A stretch of DNA of 64,000 nt from Glandiceps talaboti (GCF_964340395.1 NC_135568.1:8635280-8699279); one strand, 5' to 3'; positions 11,177 through 24,600 are shown, counted from the first letter of the stretch. The notes: generated from the sequence alone by a model not told the origin. Numbers and translations: made by a program.

Positions 11177-13138
11177 TATTGTGTTTTAAAACTAAACTTA
11201 AGACTCACCTTCTCAGAATTGCATTTTTATCATAAGTGATTTTCATTATAAGTGACTTTTTTTCTATCACAAGTGACTTTTATTGCAAGTGACTTTTTTG
11301 TTATGTTTGATTTTTTTTACAGGGAACTTTTTTTTTCCTAAGTGACTCTTTTATTATAAGTGGCTTTTTTTCCTAATTATGTCATAGTGACACATGATTT
11401 CCATGTATCTCTGTTAGTGGGTTTTATGTAGTATCTAGTCCAATGGTATTATGAACATTTGGTTACCATGACAACCCATATAAATCAAATTGTAAAACTA
11501 AGCCTTTCTGTCAAAACATGAAAATCACACAATGTATCTGAGGGTTTTAGTGAGGATAAATCCAGTGACATGTTACCATGGTAAATACATGTTTTGTTGA
11601 TCTTTTAATTCAAAGATGACGTTTCTAGAAGTAAAATATGTCTGGTATCACATTAGAAATTGATGAAATAATTTCTACTTTCATGACCAAATTGTTCACT
11701 TCAAATTAATATAATTGAAGGTACTGTTGGTAATATCCCTTTCTGAGCACTGTCCATTATTGCTGTTACCAATATTTACTTTCTAAAACTCTTTCTTGAG
11801 ATCTGGAAAAAAAAACAAAGAAAATAGTAGTAAAAAATCTGACTGAACTCGAAACAGAGTTTTGATCTGATCTGAAACTTCACTGTAAGCCTAAGAATAG
11901 TTAAATATATTTAAAAAAAAGGATTGTCAATAATTTGGTACCACTAAAAGTAGAACTCAGCAATTATTTATAAACTACCTCGTACTCAAACACTATGTAA
12001 ATAACGTTACTTGCACCGGTACACATAGTAGAGGTATATGCAGTGCAGTTCAATATTTTAAAACATTATTGGATACCTGTATGCAAATGATATGCAAATG
12101 AGGACATCATTACTCTTTGCTGACAAAATTGCGTGATCATACTTTTCCGGTAACATATGTCATAACAGAACTCCATGCCATGTGAGTGCCAGTGTGAGTG
12201 CTCAGGTATTTACACTCATGCTTGCAATGCTTTCTGCAGTGACTGCAGAGAACATTTTAAGTGTTCATGAAATACCCCGAGTCGGCTGCACTTGCACTTA
12301 CACAGTAGTTCAGGTGTTCCCAATCTAATTAAAATTCTGTGTAATGAACTTGGCGCTATTTCTTTATTTAGCTCCTATGTTTATTGTCGTTTGTTCTTTT
12401 TTTTATTCTGTGAGCACCTGATACCTACATCTGACACAATACCATAGGTGTTCTCGAGCCAAATGAGAGCAGAGCGTTGAGTGAATTTCCTCAACTCTGT
12501 TCGAAAAGAGCTTCAGCACAGAGCGCAAACAATGATGTTATCATTATTGTTTGGTGGTTCTCTTTCTTCCAATTTCAAATGTTGAATGTATGTATTGTAA
12601 GACAGATTCTGGTTGGCTATTTGTAAGTACGAGATTGGGTCCGAGAACACCTATGGTATCAGAATGAGGTATTCCCAATATTTTGGTTCACTCAGTCCAA
12701 AACATTAGTGACATGAGGAGCCATATCATCACTAGTGGAAGACGAGTAGTGACAAACCTCTTAACCATATTTTCAAACTGAATGACGGCAAATATTGGAA
12801 GATAATATCATTATGTATGTGCACACTTAAGTGATGTAAATATGAGGAAACAGAGCTCAACATGTCAACATAATGCACACCGATGTTTAAATTTCTTGCA
12901 TTTTAGAGGAAGTCTCACAGATAGTGAGATTTCGTGCGTACTTCACTTGTGTTTGCGATAAGTCAATTGATCAATTAATATTGATTACATATTATATTAT
13001 TAATCAATGTGAAAATCATAAGCTTGATCATCTAAAATAACTATTTATGGATATCTGTTGAGATTCTGAAGAGATTTGTAAAGTTTTTCTAATAATAACT
13101 AACATGCAGTGTGTTTTGAAATCTACTATTATTACAAT
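11177..13138. other. no gene seen; duplicated at about 33605-35350 from 11380 on
   Basis: About 11225-11375 is a run of degenerate AAGTGACTTTT repeats. From about 11380 the sequence aligns to unit 2 with scattered differences and small indels. A block with GCTCAGGTATTTACACTC and CCAAATGAGAGCAGAGCG is well preserved in both units but has no convincing frame. Confidence 0.5.
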
Positions 13139-14000
13139 TGATCAATAATGGAATTGTAACCTTGTTACATTTTATCAATAATGGAATTGTAACATTGTTA
13201 CATTTTATCAATAATGGAATTGTAACATTGTTACATTTTATCAATAACGGAATTTAACCTTGTTACATTTTATCAATAATGGAATTGTAACCTTGTTACA
13301 TTTTATCAATAATGGAATTTAACCTTGTTACATTTTATCAATAACGGAATTTAACCTTGTTACATTTTATCAATAACGGAATTTAACCTTGTTACATTTT
13401 ATCAATAACGGAATTTAACCTTGTTACATTTTATCAATAACGGAATTTAACCTTGTTACATTTTATCAATAACGGAATTTAACCTTGTTACATTTTTATA
13501 AATAATGGAATTGTAACATTGTTATATTTTATCAATAATGGAATTGTAACATTGTTACATTTTATCAATAATGGAATTTATCCTTGTTACATTTTTATAA
13601 ATAATGGAATTGTAACATTGTTACATTTTATCAATAATGGAATTGTAACATTGTTACATTTTATCAATAATGGAATTTATCCTTGTTACATTTTATCATT
13701 AATGGAATTTAACCTTGTTACATTTTTATAAATAATGGAATTGTAACATTGTTATATTTTATCAATAATGGAATTTTAATGTTACATTTTATCAATAATG
13801 GAATTTAACCTTATTACATTTTATCAATAATGGAATTTAACCTTGTTACATTTTTATAAATCATGGAATTGTAACATTATTATATTTTATCAATAATGGA
13901 ATTTTAATGTTACATTTTATCAATAATGGAATTTAACATTGTTACATTTTAACAATAATGGAATTCAATGTTGTTACATTTTATCACTAATGGGATTTTA
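13139..14000. repeat. ~32-bp minisatellite (unit 1)
   Basis: About 26 units of TTTATCAATAATGGAATT plus GTAACATTGTTACA variants, including sub-families with AACGG and TTTAACC. No unique spacers separate the units. The unit 2 counterpart at 35350-35900 is shorter and has different variants. Confidence 0.9.
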
Positions 14001-14590
14001 ACATTGTTACAATATATCAGTAATGGAATTTTTATAGTTTTGTTACATTGGTTGTTGCACTTGATAAATAATGGATTTTGACATTTCTTGTTACAAAGAA
14101 TCAATAATGGCATTTTTAAAAATAGTTTGTTACAATTTATCAATAATGGAATTTTCAACATTAGCCCTGTCCACACATGATTACACTGAATCAAAACGTT
14201 TCTGTCCCCATACTTATGAATGGATTTGAAAGGATTTCTTTCACATCCAGTTCCCATACACAAGATTTATTTATTGGTTTACTTGAAATCACTGATCATA
14301 GTAAGTCACCCAGAATTGCAGATCCCTGCTACACAATATAAATATGTACTGTATGATACTGTATAATAAATAATACATAATCAGAAAAATTTACCTTGAA
14401 AATTTAGTCAAAGCATGATTTGCGGGGGTTGTATGCCATGGAAACTTCCATGTAGTCATCACACGATGTTGATAAGGCCGCCATTGTAAATACAAGGCTC
14501 TTCAGTAAGAGATTATTGCTAAAGTTACCAGCCAGTTTTAAGTCTGCTATGATAACATTTCGCTAGCAATGAAGCTGGTCATAACCTCAC

Positions 14591-14750
14591 TGTTGATAAC
14601 AGTCACCAAAATAACGAGTGCTAACAGAACTACTTGCTGAAGACAGAGAGAGTCTGAACAATATCCGATAAACGAATTTAACGCGAGAGATCCATTCGTG
14701 TACAATAAGGCCAAAATAATTGCAGTAGCAATGACTATTGTCGTTTTCAT
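14591..14750 (-). CDS. possible first exon of a small membrane or secreted protein (unit 1)
   Basis: The ATG at 14750-14748 opens a 53-codon frame: MKTTIVIATAIILALLYTNG, then LNSFIGYCSDSLC, then the hydrophobic stretch QQVVLLALVILVTVIN. A signal peptide or first helix is followed by a two-cysteine loop and a second helix. A donor-like A/GTGAGG follows at 14590. Unit 2 (36485-36644) keeps the same exon with one amino-acid change before the donor, while residues translated past the donor change more, as expected if coding stops there. The family is not recognised and no downstream exon was found. Confidence 0.4.
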
Positions 14751-15325
14751 TTTGGGGCAATCACAATCAGCTGTTTGCTAAACAAAAGGCATTGGCAAAC
14801 AAAGTATCCAATAAATAAACAGGGTTTGGGTAACACATAGCAACAAATTGTCAATTTAACAATCAAACATTTTCCCACTGTGCCAATTTTGACTGGTTTC
14901 AAATCAATTTACTTTGAATCGGTTTGAAATCATGGTGGTGGTGTCAATTCGATTCAAGTAAAAGTTCAAAACAAGATTAAATGTAAGTGGTGACAGGCAA
15001 ACAATTTTGAATCTATATTCAATTTTCTGATTCCAAGATGCAATGCATGAGATGACATCACTTTTTGGCTGGTATGGTCTTTGAAGTAACATTTCCGTCA
15101 TGAAATGATGAAAGGACATTTTAACTTCTTTAATTTCTGTGATTCCATACAATAAAGATTTAACACCAACAGTAACAAAGATGGTTTATGCAGAGTGTGA
15201 TCAGGTGACAACCATCCCCTGAGTTGGACATACAAATCCCCCCACTCCCACCCCACCCCCACACTGAATGAATTGCTTTACATGGGGAGAAACATGGTGT
15301 GTCTTGAAACTGGCTATAGGTCTAT

Positions 15326-15741
15326 TCAGACTTGTGTGTGGGGACAGGGTTAATATTTTTATTTATAATTCAACATCATTCAGACTTGTGTGTGGGGACA
15401 GGGTTAATATTTCTATTTATAATTCAACATCATTCAGACTTGTGTGTGGGGACAGGGTTAATATTTTTGTTACAATTTACTAGTATTCAGACTTGTGTGT
15501 GGGGACAGGGTTAATATTTCTATTTACAATTCAACATCATTCAGACTTGTGTGTGGGGACAGGGTTAATATTTCTATTTATAATTCAACATCATTCAGAC
15601 TTGTGTGTGGGGACATGGTTAATATTTCTATTTATAATTCAACTTTATTCAGACTTGTGTGTGGGGACATGGTTAATATTTCTATTTATAATTCAACTTT
15701 ATTCAGACTTGTGTGTGGGGACATGGTTAATATTTCTATTA
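15326..15741. repeat. 54-bp minisatellite (unit 1)
   Basis: About eight units contain ATTCAGACTTGTGTGTGGGG, ACAGGGTTAATATTTCT and a TTTATAATTCAACATC end. The array lies between two diverged copies of a MITE segment (14930-15070 and 15795-15930). Confidence 0.9.
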
Positions 15742-15743
15742 CG

Positions 15744-16136
15744 TTTTGAAGTGCATGTATGGATGAAGATTAGGCATTTATTTTGGATGATGAGGTGGTT
15801 TCAGTTCAATTCCAATAAAAATTCAAAACAAGATTTAATGTATGTGATGACAGGCAAAACAATTTCGAATCCATATTCAATTTTCCAATTTCAAAATGCA
15901 GTGCATGAGATGACATTTTCAAAGAGCATGATAAATGTGTAAAATGTTTGTTATTGTACGTACAATAACAAACTTTTTACACATATTTTAGACTTTTGTA
16001 ATGTAATGAGTTACAAACACAGACTTTGTCAATGTTGTTTCACATTGAGTTTTCAAGTAGGAAGCCATGATAAATTTTTTTTTTAAATTAAAAATCCAAA
16101 ATAAATACAACATACTCATCCATGTGGCCACTTTAA
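15744..16136. mobile_element. palindromic MITE, gtacgtac-centred family (unit 1, copy a)
   Basis: The outer arms contain TGGATGA and ATTTATTTTGGAT near 15760-15790, and their reverse complement near 16090-16130. The exact centre is a 28-bp perfect palindrome, GTTTGTTATTGTAC and its complement, at 15946-15973. Confidence 0.7.
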
Positions 16137-16189
16137 CATTACTCAGATTTTTGTTACAATGTAACAAATAATGTAAATTAGGCATTGTT

Positions 16190-16927
16190 TGTTACATTTT
16201 ATAAATACTGACATGTTAACATTTATTACACCTTATTAATAAAATGAGTGGGAAGTTGGTGAATTTATGAGTACACTAGAAATTAATTTGCCTGGTATAT
16301 TGCTCAAAAATATTTCATAGCAAACACATGATGTGGGCTGAATTATTGAAAGATTGTTTTGTTGTATCTTTACAACAGGTCGTCTGCACCTACTTTCAAA
16401 AATGTTCTGGCCCAGCAGCCTTATAAAATTAGGCAGTATTACAATAAACTATATGTGTATCTTCCAGAGGGAATGTGATTCTGATGTATGTAAAAAGCAG
16501 GTTTTTAAGGTTTATGTGGTTGCATAAATTTAGAAATGGGGAATACGTGGCAGCTGATGTTTCACAAGGTTTTAGGGTAGTTCTCTTCAGGATAGAGTGC
16601 CAGGATGGTGGCTAATTTGCATACTAATTTACATATAAATAGCATGGTAATTTGCATATCGGTTTGCATAGTGATAGGCATATAATGTGTATGTCTTCAA
16701 CAGTGGAACAAACTCTGATATGTACATTGAGGATCAGCCATTTCTATTCATGTGAAAATATTATTATGAATTTGTCTTTAAAAGATTACTAAAGCTCAAG
16801 GATGGTAGAACACTTTTGAAGCATGGTAGAAATCTGGCAAGCATGGCGGCCTAGATGGCAAGGACGGTGTTTTCACCAACCGTGCTTTCTCTACAGTGGG
16901 GAGAACACTGATCACAATAAGACTTAC
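16190..16927. other. 3' flank of PRIM1 unit 1, no gene seen
   Basis: This should contain the tiny last PRIM1 exon and 3' UTR on the minus strand, but no candidate was convincing. The same sequence occurs at about 38030-38769. Confidence 0.4.
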
Positions 16928-18039
16928 CACTTTGCTGTAGCAGTTTACCTTTCCAAGTCTTCTCCAACTTTTCTAAGAAGATATTAAAAACTTGAATGCA
17001 CGGATAAAGACTGGTTCTTTTGTAATCTATATCAGAAATAAAACAAGGACATGACCTTCACATATCAAAACAAAATATTGCGATATTTACTCATGGATTG
17101 AAGGCATGTATATGTATTAGATGCACACTGAATATTCATGACTTTATCTAAAGGCAATATTTTAAAAGTACTTGGAGTCATGAAATATCCATGTGTCCCA
17201 TGATGCAACAGTGGACCAGTGTGAGAACAAAAGAGGTGCATAGATTTCAATTTGGCGTTTCTTGACAACCACACAAAAATCATAATCACACAAAATATGA
17301 GTGACCTAAGGGGCCTTGTCACTTTGAGTCAAAGATATGAAGTAACAAAACTCTAAAGTCGCTAGTATTTTCCAGCTGAATCAAGAAATTTATGCTAGAA
17401 TAACATAATACCGGTACCTGCTCAGACATAATTACTAAACTTGGGAAATGCAATGGTGAATTTGATCAAAATGTTTTGACTTATATTTTGAGTACCACAA
17501 AACCAATGATATAGAGAGGCACTGCAGTGATAAAGAATGACCATGGTATAAATCCTATACTTTCTGCACAAATGCACATAACTTGTTTTTGTGAGTGGTA
17601 AAATAAATTTTGTGGCACAGAATAATAAGGGTATACATTGTTCTAAAGTAGAATAACCAGGGTATAAATCACATATTTCTTGTTCAAGTATTGTTCTGAA
17701 GTAGAATAATAAACCAGGGTATAAATCACATATTTTTTGTTCAAATGTGTTCAACTTGGGATGTACATTTTTGTATGTACACATTTTTGTGTCGCACGGC
17801 TAGGATGACTAAAATGCTGTACCCCAAGCTACAATATACACTGTAGATTAGACGAGAACTATACCTTTTTTTCTCTTGGCTGCTGGTTCTTCATTCTCCT
17901 CATCACCTTTATCATCAACAGAATCTAGTTCCTTACACAGCTGACTGGAAAGGGAAAAAATACACATTTTATACTGTTGTCTTATTTATTGCGGTGCATT
18001 AAAAATTTGACAGAATGGTAATTTAGGACATGTCAGCTG

Positions 18040-18372
18040 TACTTTGAAGTGACCATACGGATGACAAAAGGGTATTTATTTTGGATTCGAAATTCTTGAA
18101 AAAACAATGTGAATCAGCATTGACAAAATCAGTGTTTGTAACTCAGTAAATAGCAAAAAGCTAAAAAATGTCTACAAAGTTTGTTATTGTACGTACAATG
18201 ACAAATATTTTAAACATTTTCTTCATGTTTTCCAATTTTTTGGAGTAACAAACAAGGATTTAGTATTTGTTGTTTCACTTTTTTTTTCAAGTATAAAAAC
18301 ATAGTAGAGGTGTTTTATGAATTAAAAATCTAAAATAAATAACCACTTGCCATCCATATGGATACTGTTAGA
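18040..18372. mobile_element. palindromic MITE, gtacgtac-centred family (unit 1, copy b)
   Basis: The same layout as 15744-16136: TTTGAAGTGACCATACGGAT arm, GTATTTATTTTGGAT, centre at 18179-18206, and return arm ATCTAAAATAAAT to CCATATGG. It sits in a PRIM1 intron between exons 9 and 10. Confidence 0.7.
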
Positions 18373-20040
18373 AACTACTTGTAAATAACTCACCATATTA
18401 CAGGGTTTTGAAATTAACTTTTTTCCTTGATAGTCCCAGTGGGCTACCAATTTCAGAAATTAGTAGCTCAAGGATGTTGACCAATAGTCTCGTATTCCTG
18501 AACTGAAAACAGAGCTCCTCTATTGGAAATACATGTGTGTGTGTTACTAAAATAATGTCTGTAAATCTTCCATCCTTGAAATCATGCATAATCAATGGTA
18601 GCCTGAGGGGGCTACCGGCTGCAAATTGTAGTAGCCCATGACAAGAATTGGTAGTCTGTGGACACAGGACTACTGTTAATTTTGAACCTTGTATTAAGTA
18701 CAACTGTTGCTGACACCTTCCACATGAGCTGAACATATAATACATCTATAGTACAATTTTACTGTCACATGGTTGTTTTGTATAATGAGTTCATGATGTC
18801 ATGGTTGTGCCTGTCATTGATGCCATTATATCCTTAATCTACAAAACAAGTTAATTTATTTGCAGAATGTTGCATGAAAATGAAAAACTTGGAACTGGCT
18901 TAAAATGCCGATGGGAAACACTTGGAAAATACTATTGTTTTGTCTGTCTGATATTACCAGTAAATGACTATGATTTACCTTATAGTTGGTACCGTCATTG
19001 GATTAAAATTATCAACCTCCTTGATATCAATGGGAACACAAACACGTCCAGTTTTAGGATGAACACAAAATGGACTTTTCAACAAGTGATTGACCCCTTT
19101 ACTGACGTTAACATCAAGTCGAGGATAACAGTATTGAAACATAATATCCTGGACACACATCTGGGATTTCCTACAAGATTTCTGAAAATATAAATCATAT
19201 TCACTTTGTTATATTAAAAGTCAAATAAAATAGTTTTCCATCAGTTTTTTTTTTTGAGTATTGAGACTACTTTGGTCATTTTCCAGGTGTGCAAAATCAT
19301 AAATCACAGGCCTCTTTACAGCATCGTAACTGCAAAGATTCATGCACAAGTTCTCTTCTTCCACTTTTGATTAAGAAACAGACATGTTTCAAACAAATCA
19401 CTTGTCTTTCTTCAGTGTCTAACTGGATCTGACAGAATGATCCAAACCTGCCAAAAGCTTGATATTTCATTGCTTCAACAGAAATATGTATTCTGGCTTG
19501 GAATACAGGCGGGCTGACCAGGGAAAAACTTTTTTAATCGTCAACACACCTGTTTTTTGATACATACTTCTCACCTATCTTATTTTACAACAGTAATGTC
19601 AATTGTCCTGTAGATAAATTTTCCAGGAGTTTCAAGGAGTCATTCGCATTTTTCCAGGATTTTCCAGAATCCATTGAAATTCCAGGAGCGTATGAACCCT
19701 GGTTTCGTTTACAGTTTAAGACACATTTGAATGAAATCAAGTACAAACATTCTTGGGTTTCTTTTTACATTATTGTCGTTTTAAGAAAAGAATGAACAAA
19801 AGATATTTACACAGATGTTGATATCATGAATGTGGTGTAGTTTGATTCTTAAGTTTTTATTTAGCTAAAATAACATTTGCCTCAACTGTGCCTCTCTAAA
19901 TTTATGTAAATTTATGCACACTTATGTAAATTATTTTTGTTATAAATGAGGCAAGGAAAGTGAAGTGTAGGAATTGAACCCATGTCCCCTAAACCTAGTC
20001 TGAGAGTCAATGAGGATCATATAATGACACAAAGGCATTT

Positions 20041-20167
20041 TAAATAATTTTTGGGTTTGTTATAAATGAAAGAAAATGACCATAACGTAATTTAGATTTT
20101 AATGTAATTTAAATTCTAATTACGTTATGGTGAGGTTCTTTCATTTATAGCAAACCCATAAATTATT
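20041..20167. mobile_element. hairpin MITE, short form (unit 1)
   Basis: Arms of about 45 bp (GGGTTTGTTATAAATGAAAG and CATAACGTAATT, with their reverse complement to 20157) surround a short AT loop. It lies beside PRIM1 exon 8. Confidence 0.7.
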
Positions 20168-20690
20168 TGTCAAACTGCTAGTATATTCTGAACTTACCTT
20201 ATCAGTTTCTTTCTTGACTCGACCTTTAAGAATGGCCCATCGTTCCTTAGAATTACTGCCTTTAAGCATATCCTTACCTAGCTGTTCTCTTAGCTGTGAG
20301 ATTTTGTTAAGGTTTTCGAGATAGTCACAAATACACATTTTACTCTAAGATCTATGGTAAAATCGACATATTAAGTTTCAAACCTATTTCATTGAGGGCT
20401 TACCACTAGTGTGGTTTTTCAGATATTTATTTCCACTATGCATGCCAAAATACATAAGGAAAATGTTGTGATAGTGCTTAAAAATAAAAAATTAAATTAC
20501 ACAACATAAACATTAAAACTGGTGACAAATATAAAACTGTTAAAACTATTGAATAGTTAAAGATTATCACAAAAGTGGCTGAACGGAACTAGATTATTAA
20601 CTTCTTTCTAATACATACTACCGAAAGTGATTTTTTTGTTATGGGTCAAAGTGATGAAAATGGGGTTTTCTAGAGTCACCACACAGACAG

Positions 20691-20945
20691 CAATAGGGAA
20701 CTTACAACTCCCACCATGTTGAATATTGCATCATGGGAAATGTGGTAATAAATACTAATCAATTAGTAGTGTAAACAATGTTGATACATTATTTGTAACC
20801 ACAAATGATCAATTCATAGTTACCGTGACCATTGTGGGAGGTTAATTTTATCAGTAGCGCCAGATTAGGTATTACGATAACCACAGATAATCCCATAGTC
20901 CTTTGCATCCGAGCATGCTCAGCCTGGCTTGCAAGTTCCCTATTG
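20691..20945. mobile_element. MITE with CAATAGGGAACTT inverted ends (unit 1)
   Basis: It begins CAATAGGGAACTTACAA and ends CTTGCAAGTTCCCTATTG. The interior has GCATCATGGGAAA and GGGAGGTTAATTTTATCAG, shared with copies at 43105-43358 and 33175-33409. Confidence 0.75.
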
Positions 20946-22264
20946 TGGAACATGACATGCTGGTGTGTGAGAAGAAGCTGATGTGCATCAGTGGCATGTC
21001 ATTGACTTATAGGGCACTACTTTCTCTATGCAAAATTATGATACAACTTTATAATGTTGGAAATCTATGCAAATTTTACAAAAAATCTGTGCTGAGAAGC
21101 TAAGGCCCAAATATCTGCCCAATATATTTCTGTCAGCATTGATCACACTGTTTGCATTTTTATAGTGATAGGGGTCTTTTTGTACTTAATCTCATGTACA
21201 GGGATTATCTGTTGTAGGCATAAGATGTTAACAAGACTCCCTAGGTAACTATTGCAACAAAAAGTGATGGACATTAATAATCACTGGACATTGGCCATTG
21301 CCAGTATTTTTCAGCTATTTCAGAAATATCTACATTTCAGTAGACTTCTACAGCTCATGATATGCCTGTATTCCATCTTTCTGTTACTTGTATTTATAAA
21401 ATGGCAGTTTAAATAACTTTTACCCACATCGCCATAATGACTATAGGGGTCAGGGGTCATCAAACATAGTGACAGACTGAAAGGATATCATCATCTGGTA
21501 CTAAAGCTAAGACTTTATCCCATGATTCCTTGCAACCAAGGATGTCTTGTTTTGTTAATGCCAAGTCTTCAAAATGTTCATGAATTATTGTGTACGCTCT
21601 CCTGGAATGATAAAATATACAAAAATGTAGGTTAATCTGTCTTTTTTGCTAAGGGCTGGGAGCCATGGTAACAGAAGGGGGCAAATTTGGTAAAACTGGC
21701 AGTTTCCCACGATTTTTGATGAGTAACCCTGGTAAAATGATAGAGGAACTCAGGTGGATTTTATGTACTTACCACCTGCAACAAAAACACTGTTAGTTAT
21801 AAGCATTGGTGGACAATAAGTTCATGCAGAAATGATTTGTCTCGCCCACAACAATAGTGTACTTGTATTTCTATGGACCAAGTCATGTTTGTCTACTCAG
21901 TGTACAGTGTTTACTCTTTCTAAATTCTTGCTGAAGGCACTGCTTGTATATTTCGATGGTAATAGCTGACCTACGACATGTAGATGTCACCTGTAACTTA
22001 CATGTAGGATCTATGGAGGTGACCTGTAACTAAGGCCTGTACAGATCACCTGTTAAACTCAGGAATTTTAAACCAATACAGACTGAAACCACAATGCTAA
22101 AATGTTGACCTGCTTGTTATATCCGTAATCAGTGATTTGCTGACATTGAGGAAAAGAAAGGGTAAAATCTGGTAAAACTGGCAGTTACCAATATATTGTA
22201 CCATAATAATGGTTGCAACCCCTGTCAAAATAACTTGGAAACTTTAATAGGTAGATTGTATTTG

Positions 22265-22386
22265 CTTTATACTGCTAACCCCCTAGCTTGAATACAAATG
22301 TGTAACAATACTACTAACCCCCTAGCTTGAATACAAATGTGTAAAAATACTACTAAACCCCCTAACTTGAATACAAATGTGTATCT
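22265..22386. repeat. ~40-bp triplication in a PRIM1 intron (unit 1 only)
   Basis: Three copies of CTAACCCCCTAGCTTGAATA with CAAATGTGTA occur here; unit 2 has a single copy at about 44705-44735. Confidence 0.85.
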
Positions 22387-23639
22387 ACTGTTGAATGTTC
22401 CACTTTCATTGTTTACTGTTCCACTCTCTTGCCTCTGTTGATGTTTCTCTGATATAAATTTATTCTAACAATGCTGTATAAATAGAAATACAATGATTGA
22501 CTACTTACAAAACTGAAGGATGAAGTGGATCATGTAAGGACACTTTCTTAACCTGGTTTTCTCCTCCCTAGATGAATCAAGAAATTATAAACATGTGTTA
22601 AAACTAAATTTTGCATTGCCTTCAATGGGGGAGGGGGAAGGGGAGGTTCCAATCAGTTGAGATCTTGCCTACTGTACACAGGGATAAACACTACTAGAAG
22701 AAGATTATAACTTGAGTTTGGTTGATTCTGTATCGTAAAAAGTTAAAATGAGTTCAGAAGGTGCCAAACAGTTGAAAGTAGAAGACCTAATAGGGTTGTT
22801 TACTAATAGGTTCACTATGAAGGAATTAGCCGTCGGCTTTGGTTGTAATTCTAACGACAGTTTTTCTCAATTGATAAGGTAGGGTGTAGCATGTGAAAAT
22901 TTATAAATCACACCCAACAAGACATTATTGCATTTTGATTCATGTAATAAATTTATTTTTCATTTTCAACTACATTATTCATTTTCTGTTCCTGCGATGA
23001 TGTCTTAAAAGAATTAGGCCAAAAAAAAAATTGTTCCTGGTCAGGACAGTTTGTCTAAAATGGTGTGACGATGCACTTTTTAATAAAAATTCTCAACAAA
23101 CCTGTCACTAAATGTACTATTTATGGCAGTTACTGTTATTTTTATTTAGTACTTTAGAGCAAGTGTGTATGTGGAGTAGATGTCATTTGCTTGTTCATGA
23201 TTGGCTTCGCAGTTGTCTTCACTGAAGTAGGGAGGGTTATTTTTGTGTTTCCCCATGGATCTGCAGACTGTATGGGCTGGACAAACACACACAAAAAACG
23301 ACTGATGCGGGGTATTTAAGTAATGCGTGCGCTGACCAGAAACAATTTTATCTGTTTTTGCCTTATGAAATGATTTTATTCATGCTAGAATTCACTTTGT
23401 GTCACAAGGGTGCAAATGTAGTTGCAAAGGCTGATGGGAAACTCACTTTGACAAGACTGAGATACTCTGCAATGGCTGACCGTGCATTCTGGGATAGCTT
23501 CCTGGCTGTCTCATCACCAACCCAGCAATGAACACCACGACGACCAGAGTAAACAAAGAAACGGTGATCAAATCCAAAATCCTCTAAAATGGGAAAAAGA
23601 CAACACACAAAAAGATACAAAATATTACCATCATTTTAT

Positions 23640-23764
23640 CCAGACCGTCATTACATTACATAAAATCCACACCAAGTTTCAACCCCATTCACCGTATAAT
23701 TTTCAAGATATAAGTTTTTGTGTGCACACATGCACACACACACATGCACACACACACGTACGCA

Positions 23765-23835
<71 letters not shown>
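23640..23835. repeat. interspersed repeat fragment ending in (CA)n/(GCAC)n
   Basis: CCACACCAAGTTTCAACCCC and TTTTCAAGATATAAG match the repeat family seen at about 7070-7580 and 46000-46330. A CA microsatellite occupies about 23725-23832. It marks the place where unit 1 lost the intron segment holding PRIM1 exon 4. Confidence 0.6.
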
Positions 23836-24083
23836 CCCGACACTGCACCATGCCATAAACAAGACTGAACCTTATGCCCGAGATAAACATCAAACTTCTC
23901 AAGTGCCGAATCTAATTATTAGACTAGGTACATGACAAATTTCATAGTTTAGACCCCGGTAAAATGATGTGGGAACCCAAGTAGATTTTACCTACTTACC
24001 GCCCTTAAATAAAACACTGACATAAAAAGGTGCCTTTTACTGGATAGCTTTGGTCGTATGCTTACTAGAACTACATCATACAT

Positions 24084-24600
24084 GTAGCCTACCTGTAGAC
24101 TTGAAGGACTAACACTACTAGTACTACACTATTCCGCTATCCTAACTGTAGCCTACCTGTAGTCTTGAAGGACTAATGCTACGACACTATTCTGCTATCC
24201 TAACTGTAGCCTACCTGTAGACTTGAAAGACTAACATTACTACTCCATTTCAGCTATCCTAACTGCCATTTTGATTTTTTGAATTTTCACTCGTCTTCCA
24301 AGAAACTTTTCTTATATAAGATTAGATTTCACCCAATGGTATCAAAATTGTTTCAAAATCAGCCATTGAGAACCCCCTTACACTCTCCCTTTGCCAGGCT
24401 GTAGGCCCAGTGCAGGGCTATTCCCTGCTGTCCTCTCCACCTAATATACCTAGTTCTTCTACTGAAAAAAATGTAGTGAAAACCCTGAGGGTATGGCCTA
24501 AATACTACCATACATGTACATGTATATACAGACTGTTTGTAGACTATAGGATGAGCAAAAATTAATGCAAGTCCTTCAAGACTACAGGTAGGTGAGGCTA
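24084..24600. mobile_element. inverted-repeat element with CCTACCTGTAG ends (unit 1)
   Basis: The left side has three tandem copies of TAGCCTACCTGTAGACTTGA with AGGACTAA. The right end is AGTCCTTCAAGACTACAGGT with AGGTGAGGCTA, the reverse complement. It lies in PRIM1 intron 3. Confidence 0.6.

Noticed and set aside
13139-14000. Regular ~32-bp direct repeats suggesting a CRISPR array
   Set aside because: The units are contiguous with no unique spacers, vary internally, and sit in an intron-rich animal locus without cas genes; this is a minisatellite.
18398-18745. 115-residue minus-strand open frame, identical at 40236-40583
   Set aside because: It lies inside a PRIM1 intron, overlaps repeated GTAGC/GCTACC motifs and has no recognisable domain; identity between units only reflects the recent duplication.
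18867-19193. 108-residue plus-strand frame, identical at 40705-41031
   Set aside because: It is the antisense shadow of PRIM1 exon 9.
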